The notes: generated from the sequence alone by a model not told the origin. Counted from the stretch's first letter, positions 33,749 to 45,216 are shown. The stretch: DNA of 64,000 bases from Tridacna crocea (GCA_943736015.1 OX031059.1:42853159-42917158), one strand, 5' to 3'. Numbers and translations: made by a program.

Positions 33749-34895
33749 ATGATCCCTTGCAATAGAAATCTAATAATTTTCATCCAAATAAATATTAGAG
33801 GTGTTCAGTGACTCATTCAGATGACCAAACATCAGATTTGTCCATTTTGAAAGTATTTGCAGTCAACAAATTAAATTTTGCAGTAGTGATGAGATTTCTC
33901 TTTGAAAGAGCTAGGAAAAAAAATAGGGAAAAAGATCACTGTTATAAAAATACTCTATCATGTGGTAAAGGTAGAAACCAAAACTCCCATCTTATGTTTT
34001 TTTTTGTCATGATGTGTCACACTCAGCATTGTCCTTCATGGATTCCCACTATCATCCAGATGTTGCTGACTGCAAGTTGTATACAATGTGTTTCCCTTTT
34101 AAATGCTGAGCATTGAGGATGCTGTGTTACTAGGGTGGGCATGCAAAATTCATGTTTACATAAAAGTCAAATTGTCAATTGCTGACACAAACAATTCCCT
34201 GAATTTTTCACCGATCACTACCAGACCAACATAAACAACAGAAAGTAAAAAACCTTGGCTTTGAACCAGTTATAAAGGGTTTTACACCCCTACAGGTAGA
34301 GACTGACATGATCATTTGTAAATAAAAATTAAATGTATTTGTTACAAGCAAATGCTTCTTTTCATACAATGTTTTCAAGTCTGTATCAATCCAAAAAGGA
34401 CAATCATTTTTTGTCAAAAGCAAATGCTTTTTTTCATACAATGTTTTCAGTATTATTAAAAATCAAACACAATGTCAAACTCACTACACATACAGTGAAG
34501 ATATAACAATCATAGTGACCAGTAAAACAATAAGGGACATACAAACAAATGGATTTTTCGTTTCAAAACTATCAAATAGATTAAGCATAACTAAAAAATG
34601 GTTTACATCAATTAATCTACATAATCTTCTAATGAACATTTTCTCAACAAAATGGAAGATAAAAAGCAAGTGCTGCAATGCATCTTTTTAAGTTTCCAAT
34701 CAAAAAGTCAATCTCAAGGACAAAAAAATCTATGTTGCCTGAACCAGTGTATTACCTCTTTATCAGAATTCAGTATGTAAGACTGGCCAAAATTCAAAGC
34801 ATTTGCATAGGAGAAAGGAATCTTAGCTCCAACTGCATTTTATCCTTCTTTCATACAGTCTTCAAAAGCATTTATTCAAACAGTCTTTACAACTC
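33749..34895. other. no gene seen; traces of TTAA elements
   Basis: 33820-34000 and 34330-34460 show scraps (GCAGTCAACAAATTAAATTT; ATACAATGTTTTCA twice). Nothing else recognised. Confidence 0.4.
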
Positions 34896-35096
34896 CTGGG
34901 CCCGTATTCACCAACCATTCTTAAGAACGTTCTTTATCCTATTCTCAAGAATTTTCAATGTTTGTAAGTAACACAACTCCTGATTGACTAAACCATTTGG
35001 TTTAGCCAATCAAAGTTGTGTTACTTACAAACGTAGAAAATCTTGGAGAATAAGACTAAGAATATTCTCAAGAATGCTTGGTGAATACGGGCCCAG
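34896..35096. mobile_element. near-palindromic MITE (CTGGGCCCGTATTCACCAA ends)
   Basis: The whole 201 bp folds on itself: CTGGGCCCGTATTCACCAA at left, its inverse at right, and GACTAAACCA-TT-TGGTTTAGCC at the centre. Inner arms share GTTTGTAAGTAACACAACT. No reliable target duplication seen. Confidence 0.75.
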
Positions 35097-35334
35097 GTTG
35101 TTTGGAGGCGAGCTCATGCTTATACATGTAAATCCTACACATTTCTCATATGTCCAAATGCATGATACAGGTAACTTTTCTTGAGTAGATAATCAACTTC
35201 AGCAGGATGTAGAATTCTGTCGTACTGTATTTGACACAATGCATGGAAAAATTGAGGACTTTTGGACAAATAGGCATTTTCTGTCCATTGTGCTAGTAAT
35301 TCTATCAACTGATCTATGCATGCTATCCTATGTC

Positions 35335-35550
35335 CAGATTTAATTCACTACAACATTTGTCCAAATTGAAAAAGATTGCAAATGATACACCACTATTAAA
35401 TTTTGTCTAAAACAGGAAATTTTTATATCAAAGGGAAAATAACATTTTGGGAAAATGAAAAATACTACTAACTGGAATTTCTGCTTTTCCCGCAATCTTG
35501 TTTAAATCTTCAGAGTTGTTAAAAACCTGACTTGTAGTAAAGGTTTACCA
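35335..35550 (-). mobile_element. worn - TTAA element
   Basis: TTGTCCAAATTGAAAAAGAT, AACATTTTGGGAAAATGAA and GCTTTTCCCGCAATCTTG, ending TTGTAGTAAAGGTTTA. Confidence 0.55.
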
Positions 35551-36485
35551 GTAATGATTCCATTATGTTGTCATGAATATCCACACTGTTTGACAGTGCC
35601 TTGTCCTGACATTTTTATTTTCAACACTTGTTATCTTAAAATTTCATGAAAAGGTTTTTAACATTCTGTGTAAAGTTTCACGACTTGAATTTGGTGATTT
35701 CTTGCTCTCTGAAAATGGATATTTTTTCCAGTTCAGTCATTGTAAGAGATAAAGGTCATGCAACTGGCAAGAGTATCACAACAAATAGTTCGTAATTTTG
35801 ATCTAGTTGCAAAGTGAAGGGAGTGCTTTTGACAAATCTGAGAAAGTTTGCATAGGATTAATACATCCCTGTTTATATGGCTTAACTGAGATATGGAAGT
35901 CTCAATTTCTTTGAAACATACCATCACAAAACAGTTCATTTGATGGGCATCTTTGCTTTTCCTGCTACAGTATGTAGAAAGCTTCTGAGATCACAGCCCA
36001 ATAAATGACACAAATATTTATTTCATGAAAAAAAAAAATTTATACTTTACAAGAAACATGTTAGACACAACAAAATCAAATAGCTACCCTAGCCATCATA
36101 TTCCAAAGAGTACAATTTCATCGTTACACAGGAACTGCAATGTGACAATACTGTACTTGCTTTCTTCACCAAAACCTTCGTCACAAACCATCTATGGTTA
36201 TATGAATTTCCATATCTTTCCACATTGTTTTCAAACACCCAACATCTCCCTCTAGATTTTCAAAACTCAAGATTGTTTGGTGAAATATTAAATCTGTCTG
36301 CTGCAAATTTGTTTCTGGAGGTAGCGAGTTAAAAAATGGAAAATCAACAAAATCTTTAATATAATAGTATTATGAGACATACAAACATCTAAAAATTCAC
36401 AAAATATTCTGAAAACTATACTTATTCCATGCTCAGAGCACAAAATAAATGAAAAAGTCCTTTTCAGTCAGGAAAAATTCAGTAC
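35551..36485. other. no feature recognised
   Basis: AT-rich single-copy sequence; no domain-bearing frame. Confidence 0.5.
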
Positions 36486-36710
36486 TAATCCTTTACCAAA
36501 CGACAAAATTTTAACCTAGTCCAAATTGAACACATTTGCAGACGACAATATAAATGTGCATCAAATGGCACAATCGTACTTTAGTGGGGTTGAAAATATG
36601 GAAAAGGAGAAAATGCCAGTTACCAGCATCTTTCTCCATTTCCCCCAATGTTTTCAAAAGGCCTCTTGTACAGGGTTCTGAAAACCTGGGATTGTTTGGT
36701 AAAGGGTTAA
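36486..36710 (-). mobile_element. TTAA element, type A
   Basis: CTAATCCTTTACCAAACGAC to GTTTGGTAAAGGGTTAA; palindrome partly decayed (GCCAGTTACCAGCATC). Confidence 0.75.
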
Positions 36711-36821
36711 TAAGTGACTGTACAGTAAGAGCATCAACATCCCACATCAAACATTTTGGGTACATGAAGAGTGGTTTCAAACCTTTGGAATCATCTATTT
36801 AATAGGCTAAGAATCAACTCT

Positions 36822-37083
36822 CAATCCTTTACCACACAATCACTCCTTTCGACAACCCTGAGAATGAAGCCTTTAGAAAACATTGTGGGAAAAGGAGAAA
36901 ATGCTGGTAACCAGCATTTTCTCCTGTTCCCACAATGTTTTGTACCCTTCCTACTCCTGTTCCCACAATGTTTTCTACCCTTCCTAAAAACAAATTTTAA
37001 TTCTCGAGTTGATTTTTTATTTGTCATCTGCAAATGCTTTCAATTTGGAAAATCTAAAATTTTGTCTTTTAGTAAAGCGTTAA
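36822..37083 (+). mobile_element. TTAA element, type A, with internal 33-bp duplication
   Basis: CAATCCTTTACCACACAATC to TTAGTAAAGCGTTAA. The piece CTCCTGTTCCCACAATGTTT plus following bases is present twice. Confidence 0.8.
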
Positions 37084-37301
37084 CCACACTACAAAATTGT
37101 TGACATGTCCAAATATTGAAAGCATTTGTAGACAACAATTGAAATGTGACTGAAAAAATAGGATTTGTTTTTGAAAGAACAGAAAAACACTACAGGAAAG
37201 GGATAAAATGCTAGTTATCAGCATTTTATCCTTTTCCCATAATTTTGCCAAGAGGCTTCTTTCACAGAGTTGTTAAAAGTCGGGACTGTATAGTAAAGTG
37301 A
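37080..37301 (-). mobile_element. TTAA element, diverged, abutting the previous copy
   Basis: TTAACCACACTACAAAATTG to GGACTGTATAGTAAAG. Palindrome GGATAAAATGCTAGTTATCA / GCATTTTATCCTTTTCCC has matched T-for-G changes in both arms. Confidence 0.75.
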
Positions 37302-37405
37302 CCTTTTCATGACTATTAGTATGGTAGCTTTTACAACCAGAGTTAATCAAAATCATTGAGCTTAAAGCCCCAAGTCTGATCTTTGAACTACAATGTTCAC
37401 TTCAC

Positions 37406-37634
37406 TTAACTCATTACCAAACGACAATATTTTAGGCATGTCCAAATCGAAAGCATTTGCAGACGTCAAAATGAAAGTGACTGAAAATTTGAAATTAGTT
37501 TTGAGAAGGGTAGAAAACATTGTGGGAAAAGGAGAAAATGCTGGTTACCAGCATTTTCTCCTTTTCCCACAATGTTTTCAAAAGGCTTCTTTTCCAGGGG
37601 CGTCAAAAGTAGGGATTGAGTGGTAATGGGTTAA
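37406..37634 (-). mobile_element. TTAA element, type A, near intact
   Basis: TTAACTCATTACCAAACGAC to GAGTGGTAATGGGTTAA; fully symmetric palindrome. Confidence 0.85.
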
Positions 37635-37737
37635 TTGTTACAAGTAAAGGCATGTGCAGTAACAAAACTGTAATTCTATCCCTCTTATTTTTCGACTGAA
37701 CATGTCTTTTAGGTTTTGTATTCTAACTTTTTAAGGG

Positions 37738-38270
37738 TTAACTCTTAACCACACAATCCCGATTTTTGATGACCCTGAGAAGAAAACCTTTTGGAAACAT
37801 TGTGGAAATAGGAGAAAATGCTGGTAATTAGCATTTTCTCCTTTTCCCACGGTGTTTTCTGCCCTTCACAAAACAAATTTCAAATTTTCAGTCACTTTTA
37901 TTCTGTCATCTGCAAATTGCTTTTGATTTGAACATATCTAAAATTTTGTAGTTTGGTAATGAGCTAATCCCTGGCCACACAATCCAGATTTTAAACAATC
38001 CTGGGGAAGAAATCTTTTGAAAACATTGTGGGAAAAGAAGAAAATGCTGGAAACCAGCATTTTCTCAATTACCCACTTGTTTTCTACCTTTTCTCAGACA
38101 GTTCTTCCTTTTGTGCTAGATTTAAGATCCCCTGAAAATGCTTTCAATTTGGACAAGTCAAAATTTTGTTGTTTGTTAACAGGCTAACTCTCCTTTTGAG
38201 CTAGATTTTAGATTCCCTGCAAATGCTTTCAATTTGGACAACTCAAAATTTTGTTCTTTGTTAATAGGTT
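37738..38270 (+). mobile_element. two + TTAA elements end to end plus a duplicated tail
   Basis: 37738-37966 (TTAACTCTTAACCACACAAT to GGTAATGAGCTAA) abuts 37966-38188 (to TGTTAACAGGCTAA). The last roughly 80 bp is repeated at 38189-38270. Confidence 0.75.
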
Positions 38271-38329
38271 AGGGTCTGCAGGAAGCGCTCCTCAAGATTG
38301 GCCAATATACCTTGTACACACTTATTCCA

Positions 38330-39005
38330 CACTGAAATGCTGTTGTCTGCAAATGCTTTCAATATGGGCCAGTTCCAAATTTTGTCATTTTGAAAAGAGT
38401 TAACAAATAGACATATACTAATCCAGACAAACCCTAACTCGTTACCAAACGACAAAATTCTAGGTTTGTTTGTTGTGAATGCCTGTAATGATTGTAGCCA
38501 GGCAAGTCGAATTACTACCCATAACATAGTTTTTGAAGAAATAATCATATATAATTTATGATTACAAACTACACATTAGGGTCTGTATTCGCTAACCAGT
38601 ATAACTCCTTTTCCAAATGACAAAATTTTGGACTAGTCCAAATTGAAAGCTTTTGCAGGTCTACATTCTACAACAAAATAAATCTGAATCAAAAATTGAA
38701 ATTTTATTTGGAAAGGGTTGAAAACATTGTGGGACCAGGAGAAAATGCTGTGTTTACCATGCTAGTAAACAGCTGTTTCTCCTTTTCTCACAATGTTTTT
38801 TATCCTACCAAAGACAAATTCTACCATTTTAGAGATCTAATTTGACATCTGTTAGCGGTTTTCATTTGGTAAGTCTACAATTTTGACATCCATAAAAGAG
38901 ATCTAATTTGACATCTGTTAGCGGTTTTCATTTGGAAAGTCTACAATTTTGACATCCATAAAAGAGAGAAAGCCACCTTCAGAGTTGTAAGTACAAAGGT
39001 TTGTC
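38330..39005. mobile_element. TTAA-element fragments and a worn - copy
   Basis: 38330-38403 is a right half; 38433-38470 a left piece. 38603 onward is a minus copy with AACATTGTGGGACCAGGAGA and an expanded palindrome centre (CTGTGTTTACCATGCTAG). Its right part includes the 66-bp tandem duplication. AATAAA on the minus strand at 38703-38708 could serve paralog B as a poly(A) signal. Confidence 0.6.
38831..38962. repeat. recent 66-bp tandem duplication
   Basis: Two adjacent copies starting AGAGATCTAATTTGACATCT differ at one visible base. They lie at the right part of a worn TTAA element downstream of paralog B. Confidence 0.8.
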
Positions 39006-39063
39006 TGGTAAACAATCCAACACATGATCTCTTAAACTACAACAACAACATTACAAATTTATA

Positions 39064-42000
39064 TTACCATAACATCATATTTCGTGTACTGTGAAAAGTT
39101 TCTATAGGAGGTATACTATTACCCTCAGAGACATTCTGTTTGTATGTTTCACCTGTCCTCACATCAATACCATGGGGGAGACTGTGCCGGTAGTCTGTTT
39201 GTCGCATGTCCAGCATGTCTGGTGGTCTGTATGGGTCAGATCTCCCACCCAAACTAAATCTATAAGGATCTGGTGGTCTTAAACTACTGTGCTCTGATAT
39301 GGGAAACCTATAATGTTCTGGAACATGAATATCATTATGAGTCGAAAGAGGATGTCTATATGATTCTGAAACCCTGATTTCATTCCAAGCTGGTAAAGCA
39401 CCCCTACTGTAATCTCCAAGTCGCATATCAGCCTGGGGAGTGCCAAGAGGATGGGATGTAATTGGAGGTGTAATAGCTGGCTGAGAGATAACTGGTTGTG
39501 AAATTACTGATCTTACCTCTTCTCTTTGATGTGGCTCATAGTTGTCAGATTGATGAGGCCTGAAGTATTTTGTATGTTCATGCTTGTCAATCACAGTCTC
39601 AGAGCCCTGTCTTGACTGTGTTATCATATCTTCTGATGCAATATTCTTTCTAATAAAAGATTCTAGTTCATTTACATCTTGAATTTTTCTTCCATCTTCA
39701 GTTTTCCTTCTCTCTTCAACTTCCCTCCTATCTTCTACAATCCCTGTATCTTCAGATTTCCTTGCATAATCTTCAACTTTCTCGTCTTCTTTACTTGTAT
39801 CTCTGTATTTCTCTGGCTCACTAACATCTCCATTTGTGATTATGTTTTCTTCAGGTAGAGGCTCAGTGCCAGCTTCAGTATCTTCTTTCTCTTCCTTAAG
39901 TATTTCAATATTAGGTTGTTTGGCTAAATCAAACTGCTTCATGTAGTCTACCTGATCCAATTCTTCCTCAGTTTCTCCGTCATACTCTGTAATAACAGGT
40001 TTCTTGTCTTCAGCCGACTTTTTCCTGGCCTCTCTTTTTGCCTTTTTTCTTGCAGCTTTTGCCTCTTTCTTTCTTCTTTTTCTCTCTGCTTTCTCAGCTT
40101 TTTCTTCTTTAGTTCTTTTTTTCTTTGGGCTTCTCTCTCTGTCCTTCTCTTCCTTGATTCTCTTGCTTTTACGTTTCTTAGATTTCCTCATCTTTGGTTC
40201 ATCTGCATGTTTAGAATTATAATGCTTTGTAAGGCTACCTTTCAGAGTATAACTGGCATCACAAAATCTACATTTATACTTCTTGGACTTCGTCTTAATC
40301 TTGATCTTTATCTGTTTAACATGAGTAGCTTTATGCTTATTGAAAGCATCTTTTTTCTCAAATGTGGCATCACATTCTTCACATTTGTATTTCTTTGGCC
40401 TTGAGTGGATCAGTAAATGATATTTCAATCTACTCTTGCAAGCAAATCTACTGTCACACAGATCACATTTGTATGGTTTTTCACCTGTATGGGTCATATA
40501 ATGACGTTGTAGGCCTGCCTTTACAGCAAACCTCATATCACACATTCCACAAGCAAAAGGCTTCTCACCAGTGTGTCGTCTCAAATGAACTGTCAGGTTA
40601 ATTTGCTTTATAAACTTCCTGTCACACAAATGGCAATGAAACGGTCTTTCTCCTGTATGTATCATCAAATGGGATCTCAAGTGTTGCTTCTGGTTAAAAG
40701 TCTTACCACAGAGAGAACATCTAAAGTTTTTATCATCTGAATGAGTTAACGAATGACTTTTCAGTTCTTCTTCCAAATTAAACCCTGCACCACACAACTC
40801 ACAATGGAATGGAAATTTCTCTATATGAGTCTCTCTATGCTTTTTTAGATCTGACTTTTTCTTGAATTTTTCGTTACAAAAGTTGCATTCTAATTCTTTT
40901 TCCTTTGTATGAGTCCTCATATGTAGTCTACGAAGTTTCTTAGTTGCAAAGCTTTCCCCACAAATGTCACACTTGAAGGTTTTCTCTGTATGGACCATTA
41001 ATATGTGTTGCTTCAGTTTTCGCTTTGCAACAAAGCCAAGGTCGCATTGCTCACATTTGTGTGGTTTATCATTTGTGTGGGTTTTGTAATGGCGTTGAAG
41101 TCTTGCCTTCACAGCAAACCTCATACCACATATATCACAAGGAAAAGGTTTTTCTCCAGTATGTTTCCGTAAATGGACAGTTAAATTGATATCTTTATTG
41201 AACTTGGCATCGCAATATGTGCAGTGATAGGGCTTTTCACCTGTGTGGATCATGATATGTGATCTTAAGTGCTGCTTTGTTGTGAAAGCCTTCTCACATA
41301 CAGTACATTTGTAATTTCTTGGTTTTGGTGGCCTCTCTCCGATTGGAACCTGCTTGTTAACCGAAGTATAACTCTGAGATGTGCGAGGAGTTTGGGTACG
41401 ATGCTGAACTTTTGGAGCTGGTTCTGGTATATGTGGTTTTTCATCAGTATGGATTCTCATGTGAATTTTCAGATGTTCTTTTTGTGAAAACATAGAATTG
41501 CATGTCAGACATTTGAACTGATTATTCTTGGAGTGGCCTGCCTCATGTAACTTTAACTGCTCTTCAGTGGAGAAATAAGCCAGACACAGTTCACAGGTAA
41601 ACTGAGGCAGGGATGTAAGAGGTGCTGGAGGAGCATACATCTGCTGCTCTTGCGAAAAAGGGGGATTGTTATTGTGCATCAGCATATGTGTATTGAGGTC
41701 CTCTTCCTGAGAAAAGTTAGCCCCACAAAAGTTACATATGTAAGGTCTTTCAGCATTGTGCATTAGTTGATGGGAGCTAAGATGTTGTTGTGAAGAGAAT
41801 TCTGCACCACAGAAATTACATATGAACAGCTTCTCTTTTGTGTGAATCAACTGATGGGCATTTAAATGGTGCTCTGCAGGAAACTTCAATCCACAGTAAT
41901 TACAAATATATTGCTTTTCTGGTATAACAGGGTGCATTGGTTGGTGGGCAGAATGATATTGATCATGTGGGTACATAAACTGTTTTTCATGGCCATGCAT

Positions 42001-42282
42001 CATGATTTCATGGTTTTTCAGCTGCTGCTCCATAGGAAATTTCATCCCACAGTAATTACACATGTACTGCTTGTGACAGGCACGCATTATCTGATGGGTC
42101 TTCAGCTGCTGTTCTTGAAAGAAAGTAGCTCCGCAGAGATTACATGTGTATGGCTTATCTGTAGCATGCATCAAAACATGCGCATTGAGAAGATGTTCTT
42201 GGTTGAAGCTGTCGCCACACAAGTAACAAATATAGGGATTTTCTCCCTGATGCATAAGTTGGTGAACATTTATGTAACTCAT
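39064..42282 (-). CDS. 21-finger C2H2 zinc-finger protein, paralog B (1072 aa)
   Basis: Full-length paralog of the gene at 4222-7410, same strand, same finger order and same unusual C2HC second finger. Fingers begin near residues 18, 45, 73, 125, 153, 181, 228, 256, 324, 352, 380, 408, 436, 464, 492, 520, 548, 576, 604, 632 and 668. A very basic segment (697-760) precedes YMKQFDLAKQP (780-790). An Arg/Glu-rich insert near 851-868 is not obvious in paralog A. The tail carries YR repeats at about 974, 991, 1007, 1018 and 1031 and ends in LW like paralog A. An in-frame TGA sits one codon before AAA-ATG, so the start is firm. Most differences from A lie in the inter-finger spacers and tail; the finger scaffold is conserved. 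Likely a nuclear regulator; function not assignable. Confidence 0.95.
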   Translation of the reverse strand: MSYINVHQLMHQGENPYICYLCGDSFNQEHLLNAHVLMHATDKPYTCNLCGATFFQEQQLKTHQIMRACHKQYMCNYCGMKFPMEQQLKNHEIMMHGHEKQFMYPHDQYHSAHQPMHPVIPEKQYICNYCGLKFPAEHHLNAHQLIHTKEKLFICNFCGAEFSSQQHLSSHQLMHNAERPYICNFCGANFSQEEDLNTHMLMHNNNPPFSQEQQMYAPPAPLTSLPQFTCELCLAYFSTEEQLKLHEAGHSKNNQFKCLTCNSMFSQKEHLKIHMRIHTDEKPHIPEPAPKVQHRTQTPRTSQSYTSVNKQVPIGERPPKPRNYKCTVCEKAFTTKQHLRSHIMIHTGEKPYHCTYCDAKFNKDINLTVHLRKHTGEKPFPCDICGMRFAVKARLQRHYKTHTNDKPHKCEQCDLGFVAKRKLKQHILMVHTEKTFKCDICGESFATKKLRRLHMRTHTKEKELECNFCNEKFKKKSDLKKHRETHIEKFPFHCELCGAGFNLEEELKSHSLTHSDDKNFRCSLCGKTFNQKQHLRSHLMIHTGERPFHCHLCDRKFIKQINLTVHLRRHTGEKPFACGMCDMRFAVKAGLQRHYMTHTGEKPYKCDLCDSRFACKSRLKYHLLIHSRPKKYKCEECDATFEKKDAFNKHKATHVKQIKIKIKTKSKKYKCRFCDASYTLKGSLTKHYNSKHADEPKMRKSKKRKSKRIKEEKDRERSPKKKRTKEEKAEKAERKRRKKEAKAARKKAKREARKKSAEDKKPVITEYDGETEEELDQVDYMKQFDLAKQPNIEILKEEKEDTEAGTEPLPEENIITNGDVSEPEKYRDTSKEDEKVEDYARKSEDTGIVEDRREVEERRKTEDGRKIQDVNELESFIRKNIASEDMITQSRQGSETVIDKHEHTKYFRPHQSDNYEPHQREEVRSVISQPVISQPAITPPITSHPLGTPQADMRLGDYSRGALPAWNEIRVSESYRHPLSTHNDIHVPEHYRFPISEHSSLRPPDPYRFSLGGRSDPYRPPDMLDMRQTDYRHSLPHGIDVRTGETYKQNVSEGNSIPPIETFHSTRNMMLW

Positions 42283-42486
42283 TTTTCAAATCTGGGAAAC
42301 AATTTTTTAACAAAAATTCCTATCTTGTTTACTGTCATCAAACAGTTCCAGGGTATAAGAACACCATGCCCTCCTCCAGTGTGTCTTTCAACTGGATTTC
42401 AGTCTTTCTCCATCTTTTCATAACAACAGTACACATCAAATAACAGATAACAGTCATCTGTGAAAGTCTACCATGATGATCAAAAC
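42283..42486 (-). other. 5' UTR part of the coding exon of paralog B, with 3' splice site
   Basis: The minus strand reads TTTATTTACTTTCAG/GTTTTG across 42486/42487, a strong 3' splice site in the position equivalent to that of paralog A. A second acceptor-like site, TTGTTTCCCAG, lies about 10 nt before the start codon. A short upstream reading frame (ATG GTA GAC to TGA) is present. Confidence 0.6.
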
Positions 42487-42639
42487 CTGAAAGTAAATAA
42501 ATTTTCATAATACATGCTAGTATATCATTCTGTACAATGTTTATGCCACCATTCAATCACCAAGTTTTATATTTTTTTATATAAAAGTGATTAGGTTAAT
42601 GTTATAATGTTTAGTCTATGCATTCCAGATCTTATGGTC

Positions 42640-42803
42640 ATTTCGACAAAGTTTGGTGCTGATTGTTTGATATTTGTAGAGACTACAGTGTAAACAAGGG
42701 AATGTGAACGGACAGACGGATGGAAGGAGGGACGCCGACGGATGGTGAGTGATTACAATAGCTCACTCTGAGCACTTAGTACTTAAGCTACTGGTAAGCT
42801 AAT
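42640..42803 (+). mobile_element. Helentron-like element H7 (3' end only)
   Basis: A TTTGGTGCTGATTGTTTGAT segment, a short GACGG-rich stretch, then TACAATAGCTCACTCTGAGC, GAGCACTTAGTACT and GGTAAGCTAATAAA, a worn version of the usual 3' hairpin end. Confidence 0.45.
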
Positions 42804-43253
42804 AAAGTGCCATACACAGAATTACATATTCACAAAGAAACACTCTTTTACCCATACATGGAGTTAGCTGATTTGCTCACTGACGAGGAAACATCCTCAT
42901 TGCATCGCCACTATGAAATGATGTAGTTCCCACATAAATAGTGGGGCTAAACAACTTGTACATGACCATGTGATATTTGATTAATTTTCATTATCAGCAT
43001 CTTTTCTAGTAGACCTACACACTTGAGTCAGCTATTGCCAGTATTAAAAAATGTCAAATATGGAAGAATTTAAGTTTGGCGATTTCAACAGTCTCTTTGA
43101 CTAAGATTTTGAGAAAGTAATGATTACTCAACTTGTGGAAATTTCAACTGGTTAACTACAGCATTTTTTTTTTAAATTTCAACATATCATCATTTTACTT
43201 CTAAACCCTCATAACTACAGGTTGTTTCACGCTGCAAGTTCGATGTTTTACAG

Positions 43254-44155
43254 GACAAGAGGGCCATGATGGCCCTGTATCACTCCACTGGCTAATAAGT
43301 AAAAACATTACAAACCAAACATTACAATATTTGGATTCAAACGTGGGAACATACATATTTTTTTCTATGAAAAGGCCCTGTAAAAAATTAAACCCATGAG
43401 ACAGGGCTTATTTCAGTAGCCCTACTCTTTCTTATGGTTAGTAACAAGATGACCTAGAAAGTTTTCACCACAAAAGCCAAAACTTGTAACCCCTGGTTTG
43501 GGGACAAACTTGACCCGAAGGCTGTAATATGGGCCCTCCTGGTAGAGGCCCACTAGACAAAGCTACATGCAAAATTTTGTAGCTTTAGGCCTTAGGGTTA
43601 GGTACAAGTAGATTTTTAAAAATTTCTCAATATGTGCCCATGTTAAACTTGTGACCCCCAGGACAGGGCCAAATTTAATCCAAGGGCTCTAGTTTTGGCA
43701 CCTTTTGTAGACAACCACTTGATAAAGCTAGATGCAAAATTGAGTAGCCCTAGGCATTATGGCTTGGTACCAGAAGATTTTTAAAGTTTGCCTTACATAA
43801 GCCCAAATGAAACTTGTGACCCCTGGGGCCGGGCAAATTTTTTACCCCTGGGCTATCATTTGGGCACTCTTGGTAGACAATCACTTCATAAAGATGCATG
43901 CTAAATTTGGTAGCCCTAGGCCCTATGGCTAGGTACCAGAAGGGTTTTAAAGTTTTCCCCATAATTCTAAGCCCATATAAAACTTGTGACCCCTGGGACC
44001 GGGCCAAATTTGACCCCAGGGCTATTATTTGAAGGAACTTGGTAGAGGTCCACTAGATAAAGCTACATGCCAAATTTGGTGGCCCTAGGCTCTATGGTTT
44101 CAGAGAAGATTTTTAAAAATTTTCAATTTTTTTCAGTTCTGATAAGTACTTGGCA
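43254..44155 (+). mobile_element. Helentron-like element H8 (5' part, GCCCTAGG core)
   Basis: Perfect 5' hairpin AGGGCCATGATGGCCCT at 43260-43276, then CACTCCACTGGC. About four units of roughly 165 bp contain AACTTGTGACCCCTGGG and GGTAGCCCTAGGC. No 3' hairpin; a TTAA element begins at 44164. Confidence 0.65.
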
Positions 44156-44163
44156 TGTGCTAG

Positions 44164-44392
44164 TTTAACCCATTTATACCGAACAGTCCCTGTTCTTTGC
44201 CACCCTGAGAAAGAGGCCTTTTGAAATATTTTGGGAAAAGGAGAAAATGCTGGTAGCAAGCATTTTCTCCTTTTCCCGCAATGTTTTCTACTCTGCTGGA
44301 AACAAATTCAATTTTTGAGTAACATCTAATTTATCATCTGCAAGTGCTTTTAATTTGGCTAGTCTAAAATTTTGTTGTTTGCAAAAGGGTAA
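44164..44392 (+). mobile_element. TTAA element, type A
   Basis: TTTAACCCATTTATACCGAA to TTTGCAAAAGGGTAA. Palindrome nearly perfect (CTGGTAGCAAG centre). Follows the cut-off core of H8. Confidence 0.75.
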
Positions 44393-45175
44393 TTGTTGAA
44401 TATTAATGAGGGGGTAGGGTGTATGTATGCATGCACAGTAAATCCAGATAAACTGCAAAGTTTAAATGGATTAATCATCAATATAAACCTGTGTTGGGTA
44501 GATTATAGAAAATAGATGCTCAAAAATTTTAAAATATGACCTTTCTGTTTGGATAGAAACGTAGGACAAAACTGAAAATAGAAATCAAGGTAAAGTATTC
44601 TAGTCTTACTAAGGTTTATCAATCAAAGATCAACGAACCAACTGTATTTGAGAAAAGGCCAAGCAGCTACTTGTCAGAATGGAATTTATGTAATTGTGTC
44701 AGAAAAAGCACGTAAAATATGTTGCGAATTTATCTATAAACTCAAAATCAAAATCCTCATAGCAATCCCAGGACACAGGCAATAATGAGTGAAAAGGTAA
44801 TCATCAACGAAATCAATGAGAAAAAGTAAAGTTTTAAACTCTTAGAGCACAAACCGACCGCTAGAATTCCAACCAACCTGCAAATGATCATAGGTTTATT
44901 GAAATCAATGATGTAGTGGTATTTTAATGTCGGCAATATTCATCTGGTAAGCAGTCAGTGACTTACAGTATGACAGCTTGCGTCGTCTCACCATAAGTTA
45001 TGGACAGCTTACAATTTTCTTTTTTTTGTAGACTTAAGCATTGGGACTTGAAAAAAAATATATATATACAGTACTTTCCTAAAATTTACACAAAATATTG
45101 TCGGTTTCCTTTCAAAACCTCGTAACTACAGCTTGTAACCCGACAATATGGTACTTCGCAGTGCAAGTAGATAAA
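44393..45175. other. no gene seen
   Basis: 45110-45175 (AAACCTCGTAACTACAGCTT) resembles 43203-43253, which sits at the same place just left of H8. H8 and H9 may have landed in copies of one repeat or be part of a local duplication. Confidence 0.4.
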
Positions 45176-45216
45176 ACAAGAGGGCCATGATGGCCCTGTA
45201 TTGCTCCACTGGCTTT

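Noticed and set aside
40004..42423. Plus-strand reading frames opposite paralog B, including one of 185 codons
   Set aside because: Antisense of finger and Lys-rich codons; Phe/Leu-rich products.
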